A stretch of 64,000 nt of DNA from Streptomyces lincolnensis (GTDB lineage Bacteria > Actinomycetota > Actinomycetes > Streptomycetales > Streptomycetaceae): NCBI RefSeq assembly GCF_021173675.1, contig NZ_JAIHON010000006.1, forward strand, positions 186,001-250,000. The letters run 5' to 3'. Numbering within the stretch: the first letter of the stretch is position 1; each line of letters starts with the position of its first letter. Of this stretch, positions 9,494 to 17,818 are shown one piece after another. A program made the translations under genes and the position numbers. Under the pieces are notes generated by a model, which saw nothing but the letters and a program-made list of their open reading frames with translations, ran no database searches and was not told the DNA's origin.

Positions 9494-10462
9494 GTGAGCG
9501 ACGTCCGTAACGTGATCATCATCGGGTCCGGGCCCGCCGGCTACACGGCGGCGCTCTACACCGCGCGCGCGTCGCTGAAGCCGCTGGTGTTCGAGGGCGC
9601 CGTCACCGCCGGTGGTGCGCTCATGAACACCACCGAGGTGGAGAACTTCCCCGGATTCCAGGACGGCATCATGGGCCCGGAGCTCATGGACAACATGCGC
9701 GCCCAGGCCGAGCGCTTCGGTGCCGAGCTCGTTCCGGACGACATCGTCGCCGTCGACCTGACTGGCGAGATCAAGACCGTCACGGACACCGCGGGCACGA
9801 TCCACCGGGCGAAGGCGGTCATCGTGACCACCGGCTCGCAGCACCGCAAGCTCGGCCTGCCGAACGAGGACGCCCTCTCCGGTCGTGGCGTCTCCTGGTG
9901 TGCCACCTGTGACGGCTTCTTCTTCAAGGACCAGGACATCGCCGTGATCGGCGGTGGCGACACCGCGATGGAGGAGGCCACCTTCCTCTCCCGCTTCGCC
10001 AAGTCCGTGACGATCGTCCACCGCCGTGACACCCTGCGCGCCTCCAAGGCGATGCAGGAGCGCGCCTTCGCCGACCCGAAGATCAAGTTCGTGTGGGACA
10101 GCGAGGTCGCCGAGATCCAGGGCGACCAGAAGCTGGCCAGGCTGAAGCTGCGCAACCTCAAGACCGGCGAACTCTCGGACCTGCCGGTGACCGGCCTGTT
10201 CATCGCGATCGGCCACGACCCGCGCACCGAACTCTTCAAGGGCCAGCTGGAGCTGGACGAGGAGGGCTACCTGAAGGTGGAAGCCCCCTCCACGCGGACC
10301 AACCTGACCGGTGTCTTCGGCGCGGGTGACGTCGTCGACCACACCTACCGTCAGGCGATCACCGCGGCCGGTACCGGCTGTGCCGCCGCTCTCGACGCCG
10401 AGCGCTTCCTCGCCGCTCTCGCGGACGAGGAGAAGGCCGAGCCCGAGAAGACCGCTGTCTGA
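9494..10462 (+). CDS. trxB: Thioredoxin reductase
   Basis: NADPH-dependent flavoprotein that reduces thioredoxin. The 322 residues carry the FAD-binding GSGPAGYTAALYTARA near residue 11, the redox-active CATC (Cys136/Cys139), the NADPH-binding GGGDTAMEEA motif, and a C-terminal GAGDVVDHTYRQA FAD motif. GTG 9494 follows GAGGAA. It is co-transcribed with trxA, 46 bases downstream, from the sigma-R promoter. Confidence 0.97.
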   Translation: MSDVRNVIIIGSGPAGYTAALYTARASLKPLVFEGAVTAGGALMNTTEVENFPGFQDGIMGPELMDNMRAQAERFGAELVPDDIVAVDLTGEIKTVTDTAGTIHRAKAVIVTTGSQHRKLGLPNEDALSGRGVSWCATCDGFFFKDQDIAVIGGGDTAMEEATFLSRFAKSVTIVHRRDTLRASKAMQERAFADPKIKFVWDSEVAEIQGDQKLARLKLRNLKTGELSDLPVTGLFIAIGHDPRTELFKGQLELDEEGYLKVEAPSTRTNLTGVFGAGDVVDHTYRQAITAAGTGCAAALDAERFLAALADEEKAEPEKTAV

Positions 10463-10508
10463 CCGACCCGTCTCACCCCACCCCGCACAACCAGTTAAGG
10501 AGCCCGCC

Positions 10509-10841
10509 GTGGCCGGCACCCTCAAGAACGTGACCGACGACACCTTCGAGCAGGACGTCCTCAAGAGCGACAAGCCCGTCCTGGTGGACTTCTGGGCCGC
10601 CTGGTGCGGACCCTGCCGCCAGATCGCGCCGTCGCTCGAGGCGATCGCCGCCGAGTACGGCGACAAGATCGAGATCGTCAAGCTCAACATCGACGAGAAC
10701 CCGGGTACGGCCGCCAAGTACGGCGTCATGTCCATCCCGACCCTCAACGTCTACCAGGGCGGCGAGGTCGCGAAGACCATCGTCGGCGCCAAGCCGAAGG
10801 CCGCGATCGTTCGCGACCTCGAGGACTTCATCGCCGAGTGA
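10509..10841 (+). CDS. trxA: Thioredoxin
   Basis: A 110-residue cytoplasmic thiol reductant. The active site is WCGPC with Cys33 and Cys36, and the cis-proline loop is MSIPTLNVY. GTG 10509 is preceded by AAGGAG; the longer upstream open frame is spurious. The stop is directly followed by a parS site and a strong hairpin terminator. Confidence 0.96.
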   Translation: MAGTLKNVTDDTFEQDVLKSDKPVLVDFWAAWCGPCRQIAPSLEAIAAEYGDKIEIVKLNIDENPGTAAKYGVMSIPTLNVYQGGEVAKTIVGAKPKAAIVRDLEDFIAE

Positions 10842-10842
10842 C

Positions 10843-10856
10843 GTTTCACGTGAAAC
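10843..10856. promoter_or_regulatory. parS: parS, copy 2 (overlaps trxA terminator)
   Basis: Exact GTTTCACGTGAAAC one base after the trxA stop. Its right half is part of the terminator stem. Confidence 0.93.
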
Positions 10857-10901
10857 ACGAGTGGGGCCGACCCTTTCCGGGTCGGCCCCACTCGTGTTTC
10901 A
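10851..10901. terminator. Bidirectional terminator trxA / GNAT gene
   Basis: A 23-base perfect stem (10851-10873 with 10879-10901) and a five-base loop TTTCC, between convergent genes. Six bases of the left arm come from the parS site. Confidence 0.88.
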
Positions 10902-10916
10902 GAGACCTCTCCTGCT

Positions 10917-11534
10917 TCACAGAGGTCGTAGCGCCGGCTCCTTCTGCACCGCTCCCAGGAGCCGGTCCAGCGCCATCTCCACGTCTTCCTTCCAGGAGAG
11001 CGTCGTCCGCAGCTCCAGCCTCAGCCGCGGATACGCGGGATGGGGCCGTACGGTCTTGAAGCCCACCGCCAGGAGATGGTCCGCGGGCAGCAGACAGGCG
11101 GGCTCCTTCCAGCGCGCGTCCCCGAACGCCTCGATCGCCCTGAAGCCGCGTCTCAGCAAATCCTTGGCCACCGTCTGGACCATGACTCTGCCCAGCCCCT
11201 GCCCCTGGTAGCCCGGCATGATGAACGCCGTCATCAGCTGTACCGCGTCGGGGGACACAGGGCTGGTGGGGAAGGCCGACGAGCGCGGCACGTACGCCGG
11301 AGGGGCGTAGAGGACGAAGCCCACCGGCACGTCGTCGACGTACACGACCCGACCGCAGGATCCCCAGTCCAGCAGGACGGCGGAGATCCAGGCCTCCTTC
11401 TCCAGAGCGGAGGTGCCCGTCTTTACCGCGGCTTCTCCGCTGACTGGGTCCAACTCCCAGAAGACACACGCGCGACAGCGCTGGGGAAGGTCCTGAAGGT
11501 TGTCCAGCGTGAGCGGTACGAGCCGACGCCCCAT
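10917..11534 (-). CDS. GNAT family N-acetyltransferase
   Basis: A 205-residue protein. The acetyl-CoA-binding motif A is seen as MPGYQGQGLGRVMVQTVAK (about 106-124), preceded by the beta strand VQLMTAFI. An early cysteine segment (RCRACVFWEL) is typical of this family next to parAB in Streptomyces. The substrate is unknown. I chose ATG 11534 (MGRRLVPLTL), where the conserved sequence begins; the frame stays open upstream but its sequence is low-complexity and unlike protein. Confidence 0.85.
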   Translation of the reverse strand: MGRRLVPLTLDNLQDLPQRCRACVFWELDPVSGEAAVKTGTSALEKEAWISAVLLDWGSCGRVVYVDDVPVGFVLYAPPAYVPRSSAFPTSPVSPDAVQLMTAFIMPGYQGQGLGRVMVQTVAKDLLRRGFRAIEAFGDARWKEPACLLPADHLLAVGFKTVRPHPAYPRLRLELRTTLSWKEDVEMALDRLLGAVQKEPALRPL

Positions 11535-11680
11535 GAAGGCTGTTCCTCGCTTCCTTCGCCCGCCGCGTCGCGGGCGGCCGTCAGAGCATTCCGTTCCCTG
11601 AGCAGGCTGCCGACGAACCCGCCGACCGCGCCCAGCCCGAGACCCGCGCTCACCAGTCCGGTTCGGCTCACCGTTCGCAT
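11423..11680 (-). CDS. Possible small protein overlapping the GNAT gene
   Basis: An 85-residue frame beginning at ATG 11680 with GGGGAGAGGCAGGG upstream. The first 30 residues include a hydrophobic glycine-rich helix (SAGLGLGAVGGFVGSLL), plausible for a membrane-associated leader protein. The last 37 codons overlap the GNAT coding sequence in another frame, so the C-terminus is doubtful. The good ribosome site and the position just after the parB terminator argue that translation starts here. I do not recognise a family. Confidence 0.35.
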   Translation of the reverse strand: MRTVSRTGLVSAGLGLGAVGGFVGSLLRERNALTAARDAAGEGSEEQPSWGVGSYRSRWTTFRTFPSAVARVSSGSWTQSAEKPR

Positions 11681-11780
11681 GGTCCCTGCCTCTCCCCTCA
11701 CAGGTCCTGCCGGGTGGATGCGCCATACCCGAACGCATCGTATCCACGAAGCCAATCCGCCGATACCGCCTGAAAGCAAA

Positions 11781-11820
11781 GGGCGGGCCGTGTCCGGTAC
11801 ACATCGGACACGGCCCGCCC
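11781..11820. terminator. parAB terminator
   Basis: A 16-bp perfect GC stem (11781-11796 with 11805-11820), eight-base loop, downstream of parB. On the minus strand it is followed by a T-containing tract. Confidence 0.85.
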
Positions 11821-11859
11821 TGTCGGCCGTCCCAGCGGCTCACCGCGACGCCCGGAGGA

Positions 11860-12954
11860 TCAGTCCTCCGTGTCGTCGGAGTCCTCCAGAAGGCTCTTCT
11901 GAAGGACCGGTCCCTCGCCGGGGGCGAGCGAGGTGAGGATGCGCTCGAGATCCTCCATGGAGGCGAACTCCACGGTGATCTTGCCCTTCTTCTGGCCCAG
12001 GTCGACCTTCACGCGGGTCTCGAAGCGGTCAGAGAGCCGCGTGGCGAGGTCGGTGAGCGCCGGGGACACCAGGGCGCCGGCCCGCGGTCCCTTGGGCCGC
12101 TGAGCCTTCTGCGGCCGCGAGCCCATGAGGGTGACGATCTCCTCGACGGCCCGCACCGACAGCCCCTCGGCAACGATCCGATGAGCCAGCCGGTCCTGCT
12201 CCTCCGAGTCCTCGACGGAGAGCAGCGCCCGCGCGTGTCCCGCCGAGAGCACTCCCGCGGCCACCCGCTTCTGGACCGACGACGACAGCTTCAGCAGACG
12301 CAGGGTGTTGGAGACCTGCGGCCGGGAGCGACCGATACGGTCCGCCAGCTGATCGTGCGTGCAGTTGAAGTCCTTCAGCAGCTGGTCGTAGGCGGCGGCC
12401 TCCTCCAGCGGGTTCAGCTGGGCACGGTGGAGGTTCTCCAGCAGGGCGTCCAGGAGGAGCTTGTCGTCCTCCGTGGCCCGTACGATCGCCGGAATCGCTT
12501 CCAGACCGGCCTCACGGCAGGCCCGCCAGCGCCGCTCGCCCATGATGAGCTCGTAGTGCGTGGGGCCGATCTGCCGCACGACGACGGGCTGGAGGAGACC
12601 GACCTCCTTGATGGAGGTGACGAGCTCCTGCAGCGCGTCCTCGTCGAAGACCTCACGGGGCTGCCGCGGGTTCGGCTTGATGAAGTCGAGGGGGATCTCC
12701 GCGAAGTGAGCGCCCACGGGAGCCGCGAGCAGATCCGCACCGTCGGCCGTCGACAGCTCCTCGGCCTCCTGTACGACAGGCGGCAGCGTGGCCACCTTGG
12801 CCGCGGCCACTCCGCGATCGGTGGTCAGAACCGGAACCGCTGTGGGGGACGTCGAGGCGCCACCCCCCGCGGCCTGGGCCACCGTCTTCTCCGTCGGGGC
12901 AGCAGGGATCAATGCGCCGAGCCCACGGCCCAAACCCCTCCGTCGCTCGCTCAC
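11860..12954 (-). CDS. parB: Chromosome segregation protein ParB
   Basis: Binds parS and spreads to build the origin-proximal partition complex. The 364 residues show an N-terminal GLGRGLGALIP segment (ParA-contact type), the ParB/Spo0J domain starting near residue 83, the CTP-binding motif GERRWRA at 139-145, and a helix-turn-helix near 203-220 (LADRIGRSRPQVSNTLRLL). The C-terminal dimer domain follows a basic linker. GTG 12954 overlaps the parA stop by four bases (GTGA), giving coupled translation. Four parS sites lie within 6 kb. Confidence 0.97.
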   Translation of the reverse strand: MSERRRGLGRGLGALIPAAPTEKTVAQAAGGGASTSPTAVPVLTTDRGVAAAKVATLPPVVQEAEELSTADGADLLAAPVGAHFAEIPLDFIKPNPRQPREVFDEDALQELVTSIKEVGLLQPVVVRQIGPTHYELIMGERRWRACREAGLEAIPAIVRATEDDKLLLDALLENLHRAQLNPLEEAAAYDQLLKDFNCTHDQLADRIGRSRPQVSNTLRLLKLSSSVQKRVAAGVLSAGHARALLSVEDSEEQDRLAHRIVAEGLSVRAVEEIVTLMGSRPQKAQRPKGPRAGALVSPALTDLATRLSDRFETRVKVDLGQKKGKITVEFASMEDLERILTSLAPGEGPVLQKSLLEDSDDTED

Positions 12955-14198
12955 TGGACGCCCTCCACCATGCTCGGGTTGCTCTGGATGCCGATATGCG
13001 CCTGCGTCGGGTCGTAACTGACGCCCACGCCCTTCAGCGCGATTTCTCGTGCCGCCTCAAGATAGGAGAGGGCACCGCTCGATCCTGGATCGTAGGTCAG
13101 CACCGTCTGCCCATAGCTCGGCGCCTCGGAGATACGGACCGAGCGAGGGATGCTCGTGCGCAGCACCTCTTCACCGAAGTGGGTGCGCACCTCCTCGGCG
13201 ACCTGGGACGCGAGTCGCGTCCGGCCGTCGTACATGGTGAGCAGGATCGTCGATACGTGCAGGGCGGGGTTGAGGTGCCCCCGCACCAGGTCCACGTTGC
13301 GCAGCAGCTGGCCCAGCCCCTCCAGCGCGTAGTACTCGCACTGGATGGGGATGAGGACCTCGGCACCGGCGACCAACGCGTTGACCGTCAGCAGACCGAG
13401 CGAGGGCGGGCAGTCGATGAGGATGTAGTCCAGGGGGTGTTCGTACGACTGGATGGCCCGCTGGAGCCGGCTCTCACGTGCCACCAGGGAGACCAGCTCG
13501 ATCTCCGCACCGGCGAGATCGATCGTGGCCGGCGCACAGAAGAGACCCTCGACATCCGGGACCGGCTGGACGACTTCGGCCAGGGGCTTGCTGTCGATCA
13601 GCACGTCGTAGATGGACGGCACTTCGGCGTGGTGGTCGATACCGAGGGCCGTGGACGCGTTGCCCTGTGGGTCGAGGTCGATCACCAGGACACGGGCGCC
13701 GTGCACGGCCAGCGAAGCGGCAAGGTTGACGGTCGTCGTCGTCTTGCCCACCCCGCCCTTCTGGTTGGCGACCACCATGACACGGGTCTGTTCGGGCCGT
13801 GGCAGACCCTCACCGGCACGGCCGAGAGCCTCTACGGCCAGTTGGGCAGCACGACCGATCGGAGTGTCGTCCATCGGAGGCGGTGTTTCACGTGAAACAT
13901 CGTCCCCCATCGACTCGGTACGGGGACCGGGGACCGGATCGGTCATCGGTCCCGCGATGTTGGCGTCGGACCGCAAGGATTCACTCTCCTCGACTTCAGG
14001 CTCGCAATGAACAGAGCCTCCCATGTCTTCGGGGTCGTGAACCAGTGAGGCCTGTTGTTCTGTGGAGAAATCCACCTCTGTGGACAACTCCGTGCCCTCT
14101 CGGAGTGAACCGAGAGGCTTCCGGTCGCGGGGTTCGGCCGCAGCGCGGCCCCGGCTGATGATGCCGTGCAGCAGTGAGCGACGTTTCACGTGAAACAC
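12951..14198 (-). CDS. parA: Chromosome partitioning ATPase ParA
   Basis: Walker-type ATPase that acts with ParB in segregation. The deviant Walker A NQKGGVGKTT lies at about 145-154 of the longest form, followed by DLDPQGNAS and DYILIDCPPSLG. The start is uncertain. The longest frame begins at ATG 14198, where a parS site encodes MFHVKR; ATG 13946 and ATG 13910 give shorter proteins closer to usual ParA size. The roughly 100-residue N-terminal extension looks poorly conserved. A third parS site lies inside the N-terminal region and a perfect DnaA box lies at 14080. Confidence 0.92.
   Translation of the reverse strand: MFHVKRRSLLHGIISRGRAAAEPRDRKPLGSLREGTELSTEVDFSTEQQASLVHDPEDMGGSVHCEPEVEESESLRSDANIAGPMTDPVPGPRTESMGDDVSRETPPPMDDTPIGRAAQLAVEALGRAGEGLPRPEQTRVMVVANQKGGVGKTTTTVNLAASLAVHGARVLVIDLDPQGNASTALGIDHHAEVPSIYDVLIDSKPLAEVVQPVPDVEGLFCAPATIDLAGAEIELVSLVARESRLQRAIQSYEHPLDYILIDCPPSLGLLTVNALVAGAEVLIPIQCEYYALEGLGQLLRNVDLVRGHLNPALHVSTILLTMYDGRTRLASQVAEEVRTHFGEEVLRTSIPRSVRISEAPSYGQTVLTYDPGSSGALSYLEAAREIALKGVGVSYDPTQAHIGIQSNPSMVEGVQ
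13885..13898. promoter_or_regulatory. parS: parS, copy 3 (inside parA 5' region)
   Basis: Exact GTTTCACGTGAAAC. In the parA frame it encodes part of DVSRET. It lies just downstream of the ATG 13910 start. Confidence 0.93.
14080..14088 (-). promoter_or_regulatory. DnaA box upstream of or within parA
   Basis: TGTGGACAA, the exact reverse complement of the Streptomyces DnaA box TTGTCCACA. A weaker TGTGGAGAA lies 18 bases to the left. It is upstream of the shorter parA starts. Confidence 0.55.
14183..14196. promoter_or_regulatory. parS: parS, copy 4 (at parA longest start)
   Basis: Exact GTTTCACGTGAAAC whose minus-strand reading forms codons 1-5 of the longest parA frame, so it is in or next to the parA promoter. 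Confidence 0.93.
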
Positions 14199-14289
14199 GA
14201 TGCACAGCTACTGCGGCCGAATCGTCGCGACACTCCGGCATGCGTAGGTTTGGCAGCTTGTGTGGAGTACGTCTCGTCGTCAGGACGGA

Positions 14290-15006
14290 TCAGCGACGAC
14301 GTCGCGTTCGACCCGTCCGGGCCGCCTTCGCTCGCTTGGCCGCGAAGCGCACACCGCCGGGGCTCTCCCCGACCTCGACGCGCACCACCGTGGACAGCGG
14401 ATCCACGACACCCTCGCCCACATGGAGGATCGAGGTCTCCACCGCGCCGAGTTTGCTCAGTGCCGTACCCGCCGCCTTCAGCTCCTCCTCGGCGGTGTCC
14501 CCCTTGAGCGCGAGCATCTCGCCGTAGGGGCGTAGCAGCGGGACGCCCCAGGTCGCCAGGCGGTCGAGCGGGGCCACCGCCCGGGCCGTCACCACATGCA
14601 CGGGGGTGATCTTGCCCATGACCTCCTCGGCCCTGCCCCGCATGACCGTCACATGGTCCAGGCCCAGCAGCTCCACGACTTCCGTGAGGAAGGTGGTCCG
14701 CCGCAGCAGTGGCTCCAGGAGTGTGATCTTGAGGTCCTCCCGGACCAGCGCCAGGGGGATGCCGGGCAGGCCGGCACCGGAGCCGACATCGCACACCGTC
14801 ACATTCTCGGGAACGACCTCGGAGAGTACGGCGCAGTTCAGCAGATGCCGCTCCCACAGCCGAGGCACCTCACGCGGGCCGATCAGACCGCGCTGCACAC
14901 CCGCCTCCGCGAGCAGCTCCGCGTAGCGAACCGCGTCGGCGAAGCGATCACCGAAGACCTCACGCGCCTGCTCGGGCGCGGGGGGAAGCTCCGCTGCCTC
15001 CGTCAC
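14290..15006 (-). CDS. rsmG: 16S rRNA (guanine-N7) methyltransferase RsmG
   Basis: SAM-dependent methylation of 16S rRNA G527 (E. coli numbering). The 238 residues include the SAM-binding VCDVGSGAGLPGIPLAL at about 70-86 and a conserved VTARAVAPLDRLATW. The tail is very basic. GTG 15006 is preceded by GGAAGGACG. Loss of this enzyme gives low-level streptomycin resistance in Streptomyces; no disruption is seen here. Upstream is a terminator, so it likely has its own promoter. Confidence 0.95.
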   Translation of the reverse strand: MTEAAELPPAPEQAREVFGDRFADAVRYAELLAEAGVQRGLIGPREVPRLWERHLLNCAVLSEVVPENVTVCDVGSGAGLPGIPLALVREDLKITLLEPLLRRTTFLTEVVELLGLDHVTVMRGRAEEVMGKITPVHVVTARAVAPLDRLATWGVPLLRPYGEMLALKGDTAEEELKAAGTALSKLGAVETSILHVGEGVVDPLSTVVRVEVGESPGGVRFAAKRAKAARTGRTRRRR

Positions 15007-15087
15007 GGGGGACCGTCCTTCCGTACGGCGTCGGCGCACAGGGACACCGATGCCAGAACCACCAGAACTATCAGGCTGACAAAGTTC

Positions 15088-15114
15088 GGCCCCGTCTGCG
15101 CTACAGACGGGGCC
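15088..15114. terminator. Terminator after jag
   Basis: An 11-bp GC stem (15088-15098 with 15104-15114), five-base loop, followed on the minus strand by GAACTTTG. Confidence 0.75.
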
Positions 15115-15131
15115 GGAGGAACGTAAACGGA

Positions 15132-15644
15132 TCAGGCGGGAAGCACAACGACGAAGCGCTGCGGCTCCTCGCCCTCGGACTCGCTGCGCAGGCCGGCGGC
15201 CTTGACCGCGTCGTGCACGACCTTGCGCTCGAACGGGGTCATCGGCTTGAGCTTGACGGACTCGCCGGTGTTCTTCACCTCGGCGGCGGCCTTGGCGCCC
15301 AGCTCGGACAGCTCGGCGCGCTTCTTGGCCCGGTAGCCCCCGATGTCCAGCATCAGACGGCTGCGGTCGCCGGTCTCCCGGTGCACGGCCAGGCGGGTGA
15401 GCTCCTGGAGGGCTTCCAGTACCTCGCCGTCGCGGCCCACCAGCTTCTGCAGGTCTCGGCCGCCCGCGTCGCTGATGATCGACACAGCGGCGCGATCGGC
15501 CTCGACGTCCATGTCGATGTCACCGTCGAGGTCGGCGATGTCCAGCAGACCCTCGAGGTAGTCCGCCGCGATCTCGCCCTCCTGCTCCAGGCGGGTCAGG
15601 GTGTCTGCACCCTCGGCAGCGGCGGAGGTGGTGCCTTCCGTCAC
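15132..15644 (-). CDS. jag: KH/R3H RNA-binding protein Jag (KhpB)
   Basis: A 170-residue RNA-binding protein. A KH domain (about 55-110, with LVGRDGEVLEALQELTRLAV) precedes an R3H domain at the C-terminus (MTPFERKVVHDAVKAAG). The Jag-N domain of firmicutes is absent, as usual in actinobacteria. GTG 15644 follows AAGAAGGAG. It is encoded 15 bases downstream of yidC in the conserved rpmH-rnpA-yidD-yidC-jag operon. It is thought to act in RNA metabolism and cell elongation in other bacteria. Confidence 0.93.
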   Translation of the reverse strand: MTEGTTSAAAEGADTLTRLEQEGEIAADYLEGLLDIADLDGDIDMDVEADRAAVSIISDAGGRDLQKLVGRDGEVLEALQELTRLAVHRETGDRSRLMLDIGGYRAKKRAELSELGAKAAAEVKNTGESVKLKPMTPFERKVVHDAVKAAGLRSESEGEEPQRFVVVLPA

Positions 15645-15659
15645 GGGATGGACTCCTTC

Positions 15660-16934
15660 TTACTTCTTGGACGGGGACTTGGGCCGCTGCGGACCCTTGC
15701 GCTGTCCGGACTGGGCCTTGCTGCGGGTACCGGAGGCGGGCTTCGAGGCACCCTTGCCGGCGGCGGGCTTGGCGTCCTCGGGCGCGTCGGTCTTCTTCAG
15801 CGACGTGGGCTCACCGGCGGCCTTCGGAGCGCCCGCGGCGGCACCGGACTGACGCTGGGACTTGCTCTGCCGCTTGGGCTGCTGGCGCTTCGGGGCGGCC
15901 GCACTGGTCGGCGTACCGTCCTCGGTCTGGGCGGTGACCTGGGCCTCGCCCTTGATCACGGTGCCGTCGGGCTGAGCCGCGAGGCCCGCCTTGTTCAGAC
16001 CGTTGATGAACTTGCGCTCGAACTCGTTGCGGTCGCGGCCCTTGGCCACGATGGCCTTGACGATGGCCTTCTCACCGCGGCTGCGCGTCTTGCCGTGGTG
16101 CGTGACGTGCTTGTACAGCCGCTCCAGGTACGCGGCCTGAGCCTTGGAACCCGGGGTCGGGTTGTTGTGGATGACGTACATCTGCTGGCCCATGGTCCAC
16201 ACGTTGGTGGTCAGCCAGTAGACGAGGACACCGACCGGGAAGTTGATGCCGAAGACGGCGAACATGACCGGGAAGACGTACATCAGCATCTTCTGCTGCT
16301 GCATGAACGGCGTCTTCACCGTGGTGTCGACGTTCTTCGTCATCAGCTGGCGCTGCGTGTAGAACTGCGACGCCGACATCAGGACGATCATGACCGCGGT
16401 GACGATCCGGACCGTGGTCAGCGAGGCGTCGAGGGCCGCGACGTCAGCGGAGCTGTCGGTGAACTTCGCCGCGAGCGGGGCGCCGAAGATGTGCGCCTTC
16501 TGCGCGCTGTCCAGCAGGCTCTGGTTGATGGAGCCGATGGTGTCGTTGTTCGCGATGCTGTTGAGCACGTGGTAGAGCGCGAAGAAGAACGGCGACTGCG
16601 CCAGGATGGGAAGGCACGAGGAGAGCGGGTTGGTGCCCGTCTCCTTGTACAGCTTCATCATCTCTTCGGACTGGCGCTGCTTGTCGTTCTTGTAGCGCTC
16701 CTGGATCTTCTTCATCTCGGGCTGCAGCGTCTGCATGGCCCGGGTCGCCTTGATCTGCTTCACGAAGAGCGGGATCAGGCAGATACGGATCAGAATCACC
16801 AGGGACACGATGGACAGGCCCCAGGCCCACCCGGAGTCGTCGCCGAAGAGGGCGCCGTACACCTTGTGGAACTGGACGATGACCCAGGAGACAGGTGTCG
16901 TGATGAAGCTGAAGAAGCTGGCAATCGTGTCCAC
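15660..16934 (-). CDS. yidC: Membrane protein insertase YidC
   Basis: Inserts membrane proteins alone or with SecYEG. The 424 residues start with a short N-terminal helix, then the conserved cytoplasmic loop (QPEMKKIQERYKNDKQRQSE), LPILAQSPFFFALYHVL, and later helices ending near residue 260. A long basic C-terminal tail rich in Lys, Gln and Ala follows, as in actinobacterial YidC that may touch the ribosome. It lies three bases from yidD. Confidence 0.95.
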   Translation of the reverse strand: MDTIASFFSFITTPVSWVIVQFHKVYGALFGDDSGWAWGLSIVSLVILIRICLIPLFVKQIKATRAMQTLQPEMKKIQERYKNDKQRQSEEMMKLYKETGTNPLSSCLPILAQSPFFFALYHVLNSIANNDTIGSINQSLLDSAQKAHIFGAPLAAKFTDSSADVAALDASLTTVRIVTAVMIVLMSASQFYTQRQLMTKNVDTTVKTPFMQQQKMLMYVFPVMFAVFGINFPVGVLVYWLTTNVWTMGQQMYVIHNNPTPGSKAQAAYLERLYKHVTHHGKTRSRGEKAIVKAIVAKGRDRNEFERKFINGLNKAGLAAQPDGTVIKGEAQVTAQTEDGTPTSAAAPKRQQPKRQSKSQRQSGAAAGAPKAAGEPTSLKKTDAPEDAKPAAGKGASKPASGTRSKAQSGQRKGPQRPKSPSKK

Positions 16935-16937
16935 TAA

Positions 16938-17291
16938 TCATGCTCCTTGGGCATGGGACGGGGTCTCTGCGGCCGGGCTCGAAGGAGCCTGCCCCTCGGT
17001 GGCCGGTTCGGCGGCGGAGGGCCCGCCCTTGCGTGCACGCCAGGCGTTACGCAACATTTCGTGCCACCGCGGACGCTTGCGCGGCGGGACATGGTCCACG
17101 CCGCCCAGCGACCACGGATTGCATCGCAGGATGCGCCAGGCCGTGAGTGCCGTTCCCTTGACCGCACCATGCCGGTCGATGGCCTGGTAGCCGTAGTGGG
17201 AGCACGACGGGTAGTACTTGCACACCGGCCCGAGCAACGGGCTGATGGTCCACTGGTACAGCTTGATCAGCGCCAGCAGCGGGTACTTCAT
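16938..17291 (-). CDS. yidD: Membrane protein insertion efficiency factor YidD
   Basis: A 117-residue protein with the YidD signature CKYYPSCSHYGYQAI and AWRILRCNPW near residues 25-65. The extra C-terminus is Pro/Ala-rich. ATG 17291 overlaps the rnpA stop by four bases, so translation is coupled. Confidence 0.93.
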   Translation of the reverse strand: MKYPLLALIKLYQWTISPLLGPVCKYYPSCSHYGYQAIDRHGAVKGTALTAWRILRCNPWSLGGVDHVPPRKRPRWHEMLRNAWRARKGGPSAAEPATEGQAPSSPAAETPSHAQGA

Positions 17292-17659
17292 CGCGCGCCC
17301 CCTCCCAGCAACCGCTGAAGGGCGGCATCCAGGTCTCGGGCCAGTTGTGCGTGGTCGGCGTCGCCCGCACCGGGCAGCGCTCGTACGACTACCAGGCTAC
17401 CGGGGGGCAGCTGGGCGATTCGATCGCGCATCAGATGGCGAAGCCTGCGCTTCACCTTGTTGCGCACCACCGCACCTCCCACGGCCTTGCTGACGACGAA
17501 ACCCGCACGTGTCGGGGGAGCGCTCTCCCCAGGCGCGTGCGGGTTCGTGGCACCGCTACGAAGATGGACGACGAGGGACGGGCGTCCAGCCCGACGACCC
17601 CGTCGTACCGCGGTCGCGAAGTCCTCGCGCCGCCTCAGCCGATGCTCGGTAGGCAGCAC
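17288..17659 (-). CDS. rnpA: Ribonuclease P protein component
   Basis: The protein subunit that helps RNase P RNA process the 5' end of pre-tRNA. The 123 residues include RREDFATAVRRGRRAG and the conserved RNR-type motif NKVKRRLRHLMRDRI at about 80-95. GTG 17659 starts 21 bases after the rpmH stop. Confidence 0.94.
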   Translation of the reverse strand: MLPTEHRLRRREDFATAVRRGRRAGRPSLVVHLRSGATNPHAPGESAPPTRAGFVVSKAVGGAVVRNKVKRRLRHLMRDRIAQLPPGSLVVVRALPGAGDADHAQLARDLDAALQRLLGGGAR

Positions 17660-17680
17660 GACGTCATGACCTGATCGGGA

Positions 17681-17818
17681 TCAGGCGGACAGGTTGGCGC
17701 GACCCTTGCTGCGACGGTTCGCGAGAATCGCGCGGCCGGCACGGGTGCGCATCCGCAGGCGGAAGCCGTGGGTCTTCGCGCGGCGGCGGTTGTTCGGCTG
17801 GAAGGTGCGCTTGCTCAC
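17681..17818 (-). CDS. rpmH: 50S ribosomal protein L34
   Basis: A 45-residue, very basic protein beginning MSKRTFQPNNRRRAKTHGFR, the invariant L34 sequence. GTG 17818 has GGAG nine bases upstream. It is the first gene of the leftward operon, divergent from dnaA. Confidence 0.96.
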   Translation of the reverse strand: MSKRTFQPNNRRRAKTHGFRLRMRTRAGRAILANRRSKGRANLSA

